Assembly (NCBI RefSeq): GCF_026535915.1
Contig: NZ_JAFNPF010000001.1
Location: 1,674,001 to 1,738,000, forward strand
Origin: Snodgrassella sp945267035
Lineage (GTDB): Bacteria > Pseudomonadota > Gammaproteobacteria > Burkholderiales > Neisseriaceae
Reading direction: 5' to 3'
Length of the DNA stretch: 64,000 nucleotides
Positions 17,897 to 27,863 of this stretch are shown piece after piece. Below the pieces are notes generated by a model. The model was not told the origin of the DNA, did not search any database, and worked only from the letters and a program-made list of their open reading frames with translations. Positions within the stretch are counted from its first letter, which is position 1. Each line of letters starts with the position of its first letter. A program made the position numbers and the translations under genes.

Positions 17897-19558
17897 CTAT
17901 TGGCTGCGTAAATCCTTGCGCAAAATTTTACCTACCGTTGACTTAGGTAACTCATCACGAAATTCAATATCTTTCGGAATCTTATAACCTGTCAAATATT
18001 GGCGGCAATAACTAATGATGTCTTCGCGTGTTAGAGCAGGATCACGTTTAACCACATAAAGCTTAATAGCCTCCCCACTCTTTTCATTCGGAATGCCAAC
18101 ACATGCCACCTCTAAAACACCTGGCATACCGGCCACAACATCTTCAATCTCATTCGGGTAAACATTGAATCCAGACACCAAAATCATATCTTTCTTCCGG
18201 TCAACCAGACGCACATACCCTTTGGCATCAATTTCGGCAATATCACCCGTAGCAACAAAGCCGCGGTCATCCAGAACCTTAGCCGTTTCTTCCGGCATAT
18301 TCCAGTAGCCCTTCATCACCTGAGGTCCTTTTACCCAAAGCTCACCCACCTGATTAATCCCCAGTTCCTTACCGTTCTCATCCCGAATTTCGATATCCGT
18401 ATTGGAAACAGGCAAACCTGCAGTACCCGTAAATTCAGTATTATTCAGCGGATTAGCACACACCCCTGGACTGGCCTCAGTAAGTCCATAAGCATCAATA
18501 ATCGGCACCCCAGTCAATTTTTTCCACTCTTGTGCTACCGATTTTTGCGTTGCCATACCGCCACCGAGTACCAGCTTTAAGTGAGAAAAATCAATACTGC
18601 GGAAGTCAGGATGATGAATCAGCGCATTAAACAGCGTATTGACCCCAGTTAATACCGTGACACAATTTTTTTTCAACACCTTAATCAATCCGCCGATATC
18701 TCGTGGATTGGTGATTAAAATATTTTTTGAACCCACTTTAGCAAATATCATAATATTTACCGTCAGCGAGAAAATGTGATACAGCGGCAAAGGTGTCACC
18801 ACCTCCTCCTTGCCTTCAACCAGATTCGCTTTAATCCATTCTCCAGCCTGCTGCATATTGGCAACGATATTGCCATGGGTCAGCATTGCTCCCTTAGCAA
18901 CGCCGGTTGTACCACCTGTATATTGCAGCAATGCCAGATCTTCCAGTGTCAAAGGCACCGGAGTAAACCGATGTTTTTTACCTTGAGATAAAGCGTCACG
19001 AAAAGAAATGGCATTTGGAATATGAAAAGGTTTAACCAGCTTTTTGACCTTGCGCATCATAAAATTGATGGCCGTACCCTTAAACCAACCCAACATATCA
19101 CCAACAGAAGCCACAATCACCTGCTTAATGTCCGTTTGAGACAAAGCTTTTTCGAGTGTATGGGCAAAATTTTCCAGAACAACTATTGCGGTAGCACCCG
19201 AATCTTTTAGCTGATGTGCTAGCTCCCTCGGTGTATACAATGGATTTACATTAACAACCACACCACCGGCCTGTAAAATACCGAACACCGCAATTGGATA
19301 TTGCAACAAATTCGGCATCATAATAGCGACACGTTCACCTTTTTCTAATTTGAGAATTTTTTGCAGATAGGAAGTTAATTGATTTACATAAGCAGCCGTT
19401 TCAGAATAAGTCAGCGTTACGCCAAAATTAGAGAAACTGGGCTGATTTGCAAATTTTTTAACGCTGGTATGCAGTACATCAATAATTGATGAATAGGCGC
19501 GCACATCAACCTCAGCTTGCACCCCTTCCTGATAACTCTGTAACCAGATTTTTTCCAT
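17897..19558 (-). CDS. fadD: Long-chain fatty acid-CoA ligase
   Basis: The 553-residue adenylate-forming enzyme activates long-chain fatty acids to acyl-CoA at the inner membrane. The ATP/AMP signature LLQYTGGTTGVAKGAML is near residue 215, YGLTEASPG near 345, and the C-terminal hinge VDRKKDMILVSGFNVYPNEIE with the FadD-specific GF-N-Y-N pattern near 460-480; the catalytic Lys is in STVGKILRKDLR at the end. Length fits FadD (about 560). It is a single-gene unit between its terminator and mnmA. It could feed acyl-CoA to the lipid cluster at 56-63 kb, which is only an inference. Confidence 0.93.
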   Translation of the reverse strand: MEKIWLQSYQEGVQAEVDVRAYSSIIDVLHTSVKKFANQPSFSNFGVTLTYSETAAYVNQLTSYLQKILKLEKGERVAIMMPNLLQYPIAVFGILQAGGVVVNVNPLYTPRELAHQLKDSGATAIVVLENFAHTLEKALSQTDIKQVIVASVGDMLGWFKGTAINFMMRKVKKLVKPFHIPNAISFRDALSQGKKHRFTPVPLTLEDLALLQYTGGTTGVAKGAMLTHGNIVANMQQAGEWIKANLVEGKEEVVTPLPLYHIFSLTVNIMIFAKVGSKNILITNPRDIGGLIKVLKKNCVTVLTGVNTLFNALIHHPDFRSIDFSHLKLVLGGGMATQKSVAQEWKKLTGVPIIDAYGLTEASPGVCANPLNNTEFTGTAGLPVSNTDIEIRDENGKELGINQVGELWVKGPQVMKGYWNMPEETAKVLDDRGFVATGDIAEIDAKGYVRLVDRKKDMILVSGFNVYPNEIEDVVAGMPGVLEVACVGIPNEKSGEAIKLYVVKRDPALTREDIISYCRQYLTGYKIPKDIEFRDELPKSTVGKILRKDLRSQ

Positions 19559-19684
19559 GTGTTATATAGTCCTTTGCAATAATGCCAACATCCTAAACTT
19601 CATCCGCATTCATTAACGCTCAGACAAAAGGAGCTGAATTATTGTTAATGGGAAGACTGACAAAAACCAGTCAATTGAAAAAAA

Positions 19685-20797
19685 TTAATCAATGTGAATA
19701 CTGTGGGTATCGGTATCATTGATGATACCGCCTCCAAGACAAATGTCATCCCGATAAAGCACAGCTGATTGTCCAGGCGTCACCGCCCATTGTGCTTGAT
19801 CAAAAATTAGTTCGGCACGATCGTCATCAACATAGCGCAAAGTTGCCTGAGCATCCGGCATCCGGTAACGGGTTTTCACGCCATATTGACCCTCAGGGGG
19901 GCGTTGTGGCGTAGTAAAACTCAAATCATGCATCGTCAAACTTTGACTAAATAGCAAAGGATGATCATGACCTTGCACCACCAACAACTCATTGGAAGCC
20001 AGATTCTTACCCGCCACAAACCACGGTTCGCCATCACCGCCAATACCCAAACCCTTACGTTGTCCCAACGTATAATACATTAAACCTTCATGCTCACCGA
20101 CCACCTTGCCTTCTGGCGTCACCATTGCGCCAGGATTAGTCGGCAGATAACGTTGCAAAAATTGTCTGAATGGGCGTTCACCAATAAAACAAATACCGGT
20201 ACTATCCTTTTTCAAAGCTGTAGGCAATTGTGCTTGCTGCGCCAATTCTCGCACAGCAGATTTTTCCAAATCGCCCAACGGAAACAAAGCTCGTTCCAGC
20301 TGATAAGGCTGTAAGCGATAAAGAAAGTAACTTTGATCCTTATTCTGGTCTTTGCCTTTAAGCAAATAGTGCACCCCATCACGCACTTGCTTGCGTGCAT
20401 AATGTCCTGTCGCAATCAGATCAGCACCACCGGCCAAAGCGTGTTGTAAAAAACATTTAAACTTAATTTCCGCATTGCAAAGCACATCAGGGTTAGGGGT
20501 ACGACCCGCCTGATATTCCTGCAAAAAATACGCAAAGACATTATCTTTGTATTCACTGGCGAAATTGACAATATCAATGTCCATATCAATCAGATCAGCC
20601 ACCGCAACGGCATCTAAAGAATCCTGTTTGATCGAACAATAATCATCATCATTGTCATCTTCCCAGTTTTGCATAAAAATGCCACGCACATCATAACCGC
20701 CTTGTTTTAGCAGCCATGCGGTAACCGAGGAATCAACTCCACCCGACATTCCGACAACAATTCGTTGTGATAAATTAGCTTTAGTATTCATTTGCAT
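19685..20797 (-). CDS. mnmA: tRNA-specific 2-thiouridylase MnmA
   Basis: MnmA adds sulfur to U34 of Lys, Glu and Gln tRNAs. The 370-residue protein has the PP-loop VGMSGGVDSSV near the N-terminus, the catalytic Cys in NPDVLCNAEIKF (about 100-110), TGHYAR, DQSYFLYRL and the second catalytic Cys in DSTGICFIGER (about 200). The C-terminal beta-barrel ends normally. Two in-frame ATGs two codons apart (20797 and 20791) could both serve as start. Confidence 0.96.
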   Translation of the reverse strand: MQMNTKANLSQRIVVGMSGGVDSSVTAWLLKQGGYDVRGIFMQNWEDDNDDDYCSIKQDSLDAVAVADLIDMDIDIVNFASEYKDNVFAYFLQEYQAGRTPNPDVLCNAEIKFKCFLQHALAGGADLIATGHYARKQVRDGVHYLLKGKDQNKDQSYFLYRLQPYQLERALFPLGDLEKSAVRELAQQAQLPTALKKDSTGICFIGERPFRQFLQRYLPTNPGAMVTPEGKVVGEHEGLMYYTLGQRKGLGIGGDGEPWFVAGKNLASNELLVVQGHDHPLLFSQSLTMHDLSFTTPQRPPEGQYGVKTRYRMPDAQATLRYVDDDRAELIFDQAQWAVTPGQSAVLYRDDICLGGGIINDTDTHSIHID

Positions 20798-21540
20798 TCA
20801 TCCAAATCGGCGCAAATTGTGCCATACCCGATCAGTAACCACAATAAAACCGAGTGGTACTCGTCAACAGCATAGTTACCGTTAGCATAAGTAAAGACGG
20901 CGTATACGCTAATAAACCCTGTAGATTTCAGCCTAAAATTGAATATTTACTCTAATCAAGAGAAATAAAATTGGCTGTCTGCTTACCATAATTTGCGTTT
21001 AGCAAATTACCATTCCAAGATCAGCCCATATGAATATACTCAATATAAAGACATTAAGCGCAAAAATCAAATCATGATGGCATCACAGCCGAAAACCCAT
21101 CATTGTCACGATGCATGTTATATCTCAGTTCAGCAAAAAATAGAAAACTTATCTGCATAAAACCATAGATAATATTGACCTAAATTGTTTAAAATCAACC
21201 TTTATCTTTTTTTCTACAAATAAAAATGTAGCAAACATCACTCACCCTAGCCGCTCACCCGTCTTTAACACATCCTGACAACAACGAATAAAATGCCGTA
21301 TGCATTATTGTATAAATCATCAACGCGTTTTTTCACATCCGCTATCCCACCAAATCCCTTCAACCAACACAGTGTCTATTGCGGCAATAAACGAAATAAG
21401 AAACCAAGCCTATGCTTGCTCCGTCAGCCTAAAAACCTAGTTAACAAACATAGAGTGTAATGACTAGCCATACGAGATAGCCGCCATCAATTCATCAATT
21501 CATCGGAGAAAACAGCAAATTTAAATCGATGCAAAAAGAT
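20798..21540. other. Long intergenic stretch, nothing recognised
   Basis: About 740 AT-rich bases between mnmA and the gltX terminator. No coding frame of note, no tRNA-like cloverleaf and no direct repeat was seen. It contains the mnmA promoter region at its left end. Its length is unusual between two housekeeping genes and may be the remains of lost genes. Confidence 0.4.
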
Positions 21541-21569
21541 CAGCCACGACTACAGAGCAGTCATGGCTG
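21541..21569 (-). terminator. Intrinsic terminator of gltX
   Basis: An 11-bp stem with one G-T type mismatch (21541-21551 and 21559-21569) is followed on the minus strand by ATCTTTTTG. It sits 27 bases after the gltX stop. Confidence 0.75.
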
Positions 21570-21596
21570 AATGTGAATGCAATCACCAGATGTGGG

Positions 21597-22985
21597 TTAA
21601 ATTTGCTGCAACCGCTGAAGAACCTCTTGTCGTCCCATCAGAGCCAATACCTGATCAATAGAAGGCGTTTTACCAGTTCCGCACACTGCTAGTCGCAAAG
21701 GCATGCCCAGCTTACCCATCTTAATACTCTCTGCTTCACAAAATGGAGCAAATAAAGCGTGAATACTTTCAGCGTTCCATTGTGGTAACTCTGCCAACAA
21801 AGCAGCAAAGCGTTGCATCCGTGCTGGCGTATCCGCATCCCAATGTTTAGCCAGTTCCTGTTCAGTAGGCGTCTTCTTACGGTAAAAATAGGCACATTCA
21901 TCAGCTAACTGATTTAAATCCTGTGCGCGATCTTTAACCAAAGCAATAACCTCAGTTAAAGCGGGTTCAGCAGGATTATCTATTCCTTGCTCAAGCAAAC
22001 GTGGACGGATTAGTTGCGCCAGACGGTCATCATCGCTGGCTTTAATATGCTGCGCATTCAGCCACAATAACTTTTCATGATCAAAACGGCTCGCCGAAGG
22101 GCTGACATCTTTCAAATCAAACCAGTCGATAAACTGAGCCATGGTGAAAAACTCATCATCACCATGCCCCCAACCCAAACGGGCCAGATAATTCAACAAA
22201 GCCTCGGGCAAAATACCCTGCCGGTCATAATCAACCACACTCACCGCATCACGGCGCTTACTCATTTTGGCGCCTTTTTCATTGAGGATCATGGGCAAAT
22301 GAGCATATTGCGGTAACTCTGCCTCCATAGCGAGCAGAATATTAATCTGTTTAGGGGTATTGTTCACATGGTCATCGCCACGGATAACATGAGTAATTCC
22401 CATATCAAAATCATCTACCACCACACAGAAATTATACGTCGGCGAGCCATCCGCACGTGCAATGATTAAATCATCCAGATCATGATTGGCAATAGCTATC
22501 TGCCCCTTAACCAGATCTTGCCATGCGGTTTCACCGGTTAGCGGCATTTTAAACCGGACCACTGGCTGCACACCTTCCGGTACCGGTGGCAAAGTCTTGC
22601 CCTCTTCTGGACGCCAGCGACGGTCATACCAAAAATGTTCACCTTTGGCTTCAGCTTCCTGCCGCATCGCATCCAGTTCTTCCTTAGTGGTATAGTCATA
22701 ATAAGCGTGACCTGCTGCCAAAAGTTGCTGCAAAACTTCGCCATAGCGATCAAAACGCTTAGTCTGATAAAAAGGACCTTCATCATAATCCAGTCCCACC
22801 CAATGCATACCATCCAGAATCGCCTGTACAGACTCAGCAGTCGAACGTTCCAGATCAGTATCTTCTATACGCAAAACAAACTTACCATGATGTTTGCGGG
22901 CAAACGCCCAAGAAAATAGAGCAGTGCGCACACCACCAATATGCAGAAAACCAGTAGGACTGGGAGCAAAACGAGTACGTATCAT
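21597..22985 (-). CDS. gltX: Glutamate-tRNA ligase
   Basis: The 462-residue class I synthetase charges tRNA-Glu. It begins IRTRFAPSPTGFLHIGG (HIGH-type motif), has the KMSKR-type loop GAKMSKRRDAVSV near residue 240, and a normal anticodon-binding domain to the end. The ATG at 22985 is preferred; an in-frame GTG two codons upstream (22991) is also possible. The family also includes GluQ enzymes, but the full length and the KMSKR loop favour the tRNA ligase. Confidence 0.96.
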   Translation of the reverse strand: MIRTRFAPSPTGFLHIGGVRTALFSWAFARKHHGKFVLRIEDTDLERSTAESVQAILDGMHWVGLDYDEGPFYQTKRFDRYGEVLQQLLAAGHAYYDYTTKEELDAMRQEAEAKGEHFWYDRRWRPEEGKTLPPVPEGVQPVVRFKMPLTGETAWQDLVKGQIAIANHDLDDLIIARADGSPTYNFCVVVDDFDMGITHVIRGDDHVNNTPKQINILLAMEAELPQYAHLPMILNEKGAKMSKRRDAVSVVDYDRQGILPEALLNYLARLGWGHGDDEFFTMAQFIDWFDLKDVSPSASRFDHEKLLWLNAQHIKASDDDRLAQLIRPRLLEQGIDNPAEPALTEVIALVKDRAQDLNQLADECAYFYRKKTPTEQELAKHWDADTPARMQRFAALLAELPQWNAESIHALFAPFCEAESIKMGKLGMPLRLAVCGTGKTPSIDQVLALMGRQEVLQRLQQI

Positions 22986-23098
22986 GATCACTTTTCAGAC
23001 ATAAACGAAAAAACAATATTGTACGCGCAAGCGGGTTTAAACAAAACCCATCTATGTTATCCTTGTTACAAATCGGTAAACAACGAAACAATCATCAT

Positions 23099-24103
23099 AT
23101 GAGCAAACGTAAACATCTGGCCATTTATTACACCGGTGGCACAATAGGCATGAAGCCCACCGCTACCGGACTGGCACCGGCTCAGGATCTTTCCGAACTG
23201 GTTTCACCCATCATGCAGGAATTTGCCGATCATTTCAGCTATGACTGGTTTGTGTGCCAGCCATTGATAGACTCCTCTGCCATCACATTGTCAGACTGGA
23301 AAAAATGGCTCCAATGGCTAGATATGCACGCGATGAATTATGATGGCATCCTGATACTGCATGGCACAGACACCATGGCTTACACTGCCAATATTCTAGC
23401 CTTGGCTCGTCCTCTTCTGCAAAAACCTGTCGTCCTTACCGGAGCACAACATCCATTTGCGGCTAAAAACAGCGATGCCAGTTTGAATTTACGCACCGCA
23501 CTGGCGGCATTCAAACTTCCGCAATTACAGCAAACTGTGATTGCCTTCAACGGATATTTGTGGTCAGCCATTGGCAGCAGTAAAGTCAGTACCGAAAGTG
23601 CAGCAGGCTTTGCTAATCCACATTTTGGCGCAATGGGGCAGTGGTCTGCACATACCGGCTGGACTAAACTGAACATCCAAACTACACAACCCAACACCAG
23701 CGATGATCTACCCCGTAGCATAGATCCAAGCGCCAGAATTCATAGTTTTATTCTTACCCCCGGCGCTAACACAGACATGATTGCTCAAAGCCTGAGCCAC
23801 AATCCACCCGATGGTGTCATTGTGCAAAGCTTTGGCAATGGTAATACCCCTGATGACCCACATTTGCTGCAAGCAATTTCACAGATTGGAAAAAAACACA
23901 TACCCATATTGAACATCAGTCAAGTGGCACAAGGAAGATGCGCCGCCATCTATGCTCAAGGTCATGCCCTCAGGCAAGCGGGCGTCATCAATGGCGGTAA
24001 ATGTAATTTAGAAACCGCTCTGGCCTTACTTACCCTGGCTACAAGCAACCATTGGGACAAAGAAAAAATCATCACCATCTTGCAACAGCATCATTTAATC
24101 TGA
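23099..24103 (+). CDS. ansA: Type I L-asparaginase
   Basis: The 334-residue protein hydrolyses asparagine to aspartate and ammonia in the cytoplasm. It has the first catalytic threonine in YYTGGTIGM (about residues 10-18) and the second triad in ILHGTDTMAYTA, followed by KPVVLTGAQHPF. The alignment by eye follows E. coli AnsA and not the periplasmic AnsB, and no signal peptide is present with the start at 23099. An upstream ATG at 23054 would add 15 residues before the conserved N-terminus and was not used. Divergent from gltX. Confidence 0.9.
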   Translation: MSKRKHLAIYYTGGTIGMKPTATGLAPAQDLSELVSPIMQEFADHFSYDWFVCQPLIDSSAITLSDWKKWLQWLDMHAMNYDGILILHGTDTMAYTANILALARPLLQKPVVLTGAQHPFAAKNSDASLNLRTALAAFKLPQLQQTVIAFNGYLWSAIGSSKVSTESAAGFANPHFGAMGQWSAHTGWTKLNIQTTQPNTSDDLPRSIDPSARIHSFILTPGANTDMIAQSLSHNPPDGVIVQSFGNGNTPDDPHLLQAISQIGKKHIPILNISQVAQGRCAAIYAQGHALRQAGVINGGKCNLETALALLTLATSNHWDKEKIITILQQHHLI

Positions 24104-24445
24104 AATAAGCAGCAACCTAACCAAGCCACTCATAACAAAATTAACTTTAAATAAATGCTGAGCAACCTCATTTTTAATGACAACAAAGCAAAATCAAATT
24201 ATGTATATAGCATATTATTCCAGTAAAAACAAACCATCCCTGTAGCGCTAAACCTAAAAAACACTGATTTTCATCATATTTATAATGTATTAATACATTT
24301 CAAAGTTTAATGATGGTTTGAACTAATCAGAAAAAGACGACAATACTGATCGAAAATCATGTTTTCAGACCACGAAACAGCGTGATATTCAAATTAAATC
24401 ACCTCCACACTTCCCTGCTACATAACCGTATTGTGTCGATCATGT
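24104..24445. other. Intergenic between converging genes, nothing recognised
   Basis: About 340 AT-rich bases between the ends of ansA and the VanW-family gene. No clear terminator hairpin or gene relic was found. Confidence 0.4.
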
Positions 24446-25282
24446 CTAAATATTAGAGTTTTCATTATCTGGAATAAAAGGGTTATACATCATAATCGCA
24501 TGATTTTCACTGATGAGTTTTTCTTCCTGAAAACCAGCAATTAAATGGGTCTTTCGTTGCCATATTTTATTATGCCGGGTATAACCGCCCCACCATTGCT
24601 GTTCGATTTTGTGATCCGTTTCAAACACCTCATAATGATAAGATAAAGGCACATCCGCAAGAATCTCACCGTGCAAATATTTATCATCTAACCACAAATT
24701 AAGCCGGTAAGTCATATACGTTTTATTAATCAATACCAAATCAATATAGTTATAAGACAACGTTGCGCCACAAGCAAAAGGGATAGTTCGATTGACATCT
24801 GGGAACACATCAAAACTATGGCGCCAACGTTCAACAATAGTTAAATCAGTGTGTAAAACCAACCAATAAATCAAATTACCTAATTGACAAAGCCCCCCGC
24901 CAATATCCTTCCCGATTTGACCATTATGTAACGAAAGACCTTCTAAAAACCCGCGACTTTTAGTCGGGCGCCCAACCTTGTGCCAAATTGAAAATAATTG
25001 ATTTGGTTTAATAATAGAACCATTAAGTTTTTCAACAGCTAAACGCAGATTAGTGATTTTGTTGTACTGTAAATACATATCTACATTTTTTAATGGTCTT
25101 AGTAAAACTGATTGATGTTTCTTATGCGAATAACCACAATATCGATTATTCAGGTCAACCTGACTATAATACTTACGATCCCTCCACCAAAAATACTTAC
25201 GTTTTAAAATAAAATACTCTTTCCCCAATTTAAGCCTTAAAGGGCTGCGATTTTCAGGTTTCTCTACTCTATTTTTTATCAT
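24446..25282 (-). CDS. VanW family protein
   Basis: The 278-residue protein carries the VanW core (PF04294): NLRLAVEKLNGSIIKPNQLFS, then W-KVGRPT, GFLEGLSL, the hallmark GKDIGGGLCQLGNLIYW and ERWRHSFDVFP, and a later ATLSYNYIDLVLINKT. VanW was named from vancomycin-resistance clusters but its biochemical role is unknown; Gram-negative members occur outside any resistance cluster. No signal peptide or membrane segment is evident. No van genes are nearby. It is isolated between AT-rich stretches, which hints at acquisition, but this is inference. Confidence 0.85.
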   Translation of the reverse strand: MIKNRVEKPENRSPLRLKLGKEYFILKRKYFWWRDRKYYSQVDLNNRYCGYSHKKHQSVLLRPLKNVDMYLQYNKITNLRLAVEKLNGSIIKPNQLFSIWHKVGRPTKSRGFLEGLSLHNGQIGKDIGGGLCQLGNLIYWLVLHTDLTIVERWRHSFDVFPDVNRTIPFACGATLSYNYIDLVLINKTYMTYRLNLWLDDKYLHGEILADVPLSYHYEVFETDHKIEQQWWGGYTRHNKIWQRKTHLIAGFQEEKLISENHAIMMYNPFIPDNENSNI

Positions 25283-25677
25283 CTTATAAAGTCCAATAGC
25301 AAATTAAAATTTACATAATTAATGGCAAACCAACTATAACTTTATTAATCTTAATAGCTAAATGGAGTAAGTATTTAATAATTATAGCTAAAGATAAAAA
25401 ATTTTTAGGAGAATAACTTAAAAAATGGACGACTAAACTACCTTTCGATACAACTTGATTTGCAGCGATTATTTAGCTGAAAACCACCCTATGCATCACA
25501 AACACCACATACCTCATCACAAACTTATCTTATTGATATAATTATTAAAATAAATTAATCCCAACAAAAAAAATCATCAATAAACCAACAAAAAATAAGA
25601 TTATTTCACCAGGCTTTAACTAAACAGGCATAAAAGATTATGATATAAAGAAATCTTGCCAATATGAAAAAACACGT
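25283..25677. other. AT-rich divergent promoter region
   Basis: About 395 very AT-rich bases between the divergent VanW and MFS genes. Many TATAAT-like strings make any single promoter call unsafe. Nothing else is recognised. Confidence 0.4.
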
Positions 25678-26883
25678 GTGAAAACCAGCCAATCCTTTCA
25701 ACAGCAACCCATATTAATTCTCTGCTCATTTTTATTGGGCGCCTTTATTATTGGAATTGCCGGAGCGTTACAATCCCCTACTTTAAGCCTTTACCTATCC
25801 GAAGAAGTTAAAGTAAACGAATATCTAATAGGATTATTCTATTCAGTTAATGCCATCGCCGGCATAGCTGTGAGTTTTTTATTAGCACAATACTCAGATA
25901 AAAAAGGAATTAGACGCAATATCATCCTATTTTGCTGCTTAATGGGGATTGGCAACTGCATCACCTTTGCTTTTTCACGCCAATACTGGATGCTCTTCAG
26001 CGTCGGCATCTTTTTTTCAGCATTAAGCTCTGCCGCCATGCCACAAATATTTGCCGCATCGAGAGAATACACTGATCGTACCGGAGGCAACGTAGTCGTT
26101 TTCAACGGTATATTACGTGCCCAACTCTCCCTAGCTTGGGTTATAGGACCACCCCTATCATTTACATTGGCCGTAAAATATGGCTTTACATCCATGTACA
26201 GCAGTGCTGCGGCAATGTACTTAGTTGCGTTGCTAATCGTATTGGTCTTTTTTCCAGCTATGCGCCATAAACGCATTTCCATAGAGACCGAACAGCCTTC
26301 TGAACCCATCATAACCAATAAAAACGTATTAATGCTGTTTCTAGCATCCATATTTATGGGCACAGCCAACATGATGTATCTAATAGACATGCCCTTATAC
26401 CTTAAAGAAGTCCTTCCCACTGCCGACTACCTAGCCGGTCGGCTCATGGGTTTAGCTGCTGCCATCGAAATACCGGCCATGTTGATAGCCAGCATGCTCG
26501 TGCCACGCTTTGGCAATAAAAATCTCATTTGCTTTGCCGTTATTTGTGGCATCTTATTCTTTATCGGCATGGTGACATGTCAAAGTACCCAAATGCTGTA
26601 CCTACTACAACTGTTAAACGGATTATTTATTGGGATTGTAGCCAGTATCGGCATGTTGTATTTTCAGGATTTGCTTCCAGGGCGCACCGGTATTGCCTCA
26701 ACACTGTTCAATAACTGCATATCTTGCAGCATCATTATAGCCGGCATGCTGCAAGGCGTGGTTTCCGCTAAACTGGGGCATCAGGCTATTTATGCCATCT
26801 CCCTCGTCATGGTCTGTCTGTCCTTTATACTGTGCCTGATAATTCAGCCGCCACAGAGCATTAAAAAACCACCAACCAGCTAA
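25678..26883 (+). CDS. Sugar efflux transporter of the SetA/SetB family (MFS)
   Basis: The 401-residue protein has 12 predicted membrane segments and follows SetA/SetB of E. coli closely by eye: IGIAGALQSPTLSLYLSEEV, IGLFYSVNAIAGIAVS, CCLMGIGN, RAQLSLAWVIGPPL and GIGMLYFQDLLPGR are all shared patterns. Set proteins export glucose, lactose or glycosides. The start is a GTG at 25678, since the ATG at 25664 is in another frame and stops at once; the ribosome site is weak. It stands alone, without sugar genes nearby. Confidence 0.85.
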   Translation: MKTSQSFQQQPILILCSFLLGAFIIGIAGALQSPTLSLYLSEEVKVNEYLIGLFYSVNAIAGIAVSFLLAQYSDKKGIRRNIILFCCLMGIGNCITFAFSRQYWMLFSVGIFFSALSSAAMPQIFAASREYTDRTGGNVVVFNGILRAQLSLAWVIGPPLSFTLAVKYGFTSMYSSAAAMYLVALLIVLVFFPAMRHKRISIETEQPSEPIITNKNVLMLFLASIFMGTANMMYLIDMPLYLKEVLPTADYLAGRLMGLAAAIEIPAMLIASMLVPRFGNKNLICFAVICGILFFIGMVTCQSTQMLYLLQLLNGLFIGIVASIGMLYFQDLLPGRTGIASTLFNNCISCSIIIAGMLQGVVSAKLGHQAIYAISLVMVCLSFILCLIIQPPQSIKKPPTS

Positions 26884-27272
26884 CGATCAATATCTCCCCT
26901 TTTCGAAAAGCGAACCACTAAACATCATCCCATTAGCCGAGGCTTGAATTTATTTCTGCCATCTTCAGTATCATGATTACACTTGCGAATAAAATGGCTT
27001 GATGCATCGTTTGCGCCAAGCTAACTATTTCCCAGCACACCTAAGAAACGATCAAGGTAGAAACTGAAGGGGTAAGAATTTACACTGATGGAAATGAAAA
27101 AAACAAACTATTGATAGCAAAACCTTAAAATATAAAGTTTATTACACAAATATGAACTATGGAGAAAGAATATTAATAAAATTTCGTCCAAATACCTATT
27201 GGATTTAGCTAACATAAAATTTTATTCAAATAATAATAATAATTTATATAGAAAAATATGATTAGGAAAACA
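26884..27272. other. AT-rich intergenic stretch, nothing recognised
   Basis: About 390 bases after the sugar exporter, increasingly AT-rich toward the decayed genes downstream. No structure or coding remains could be assigned. Confidence 0.4.
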
Positions 27273-27569
27273 ATGAAAAAATTATACTATGCAATATCTA
27301 TGATGTAGGAAACCAATTATAGAAGCGATATAGTTAAAACATTTATTAAAGAAAAGATTAATGTTATAAAAAATGGTTCTGGATTGAGTATTGATACATT
27401 AGCACCAGCAATGTTTAAAATAAGGATACAAAAACCAGACAAAAATAATTATGCTGCTCAAGAACAAATTTGTTTTTTAGCATTATTTTCTCATGCTATT
27501 GCAGCATATATTTTTGCAGATAATAATAACATCTACAAAAACGTTATAAATGGACTGGAAAATATATAA
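27273..27569 (+). pseudogene. Small gene interrupted by an in-frame TAG
   Basis: An ATG at 27273, preceded by TAGGAAAACA, starts MKKLYYAISMM and then hits TAG at 27306-27308. The same frame remains open for another 86 codons to the TAA at 27567, with a sensible protein-like composition (KTFIKEKINVIKNGSGL..., then CFLALFSHAIAAYIFAD). A TTG or internal start could rescue the distal part. No family is recognised. The stop and the decayed sequence just downstream suggest a dying gene. Confidence 0.5.
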
Positions 27570-27572
27570 ATA

Positions 27573-27862
27573 ATGGATCATTATTATTTGCCACAAAAAT
27601 GCATGCTCTTCTTACGGGCATGTCATGCAGCAATTGGATTAAAACAATCTATTGCACAAAAATGAGCAAATATGACTAGCAGTAATGTATAGTGAAAGGT
27701 AAATGATGGCGTTGCTCCTGTTGGAAAAAAATCGTACACAAATGAAATATGGACCTAAATAGGGAAATAGAGAAAATGGAAAATTTTATAAATTGACAAA
27801 TGACTAAGATCCTTTAGAAATTGGAAAATAGATTCATATATCAAAACTAATAAAAGACGAAC
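27573..27862 (+). pseudogene. Remains of a coding region with several stops and a frameshift
   Basis: Protein-like segments appear in order but are broken: DHYYLPQKCMLFLRACHAAIG, then VNDGVAPVGKKSYTNE, a frame change near 27745, then GNRENGKFYKLTND, DPLEIGK and IHISKLIKDEQ separated by single TAG or TAA codons. The last piece ends at the ATG of the next lipoprotein. This looks like the decayed 3' part of one gene. No family is recognised and the call rests on composition only. Confidence 0.4.
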
Positions 27863-27863
27863 A

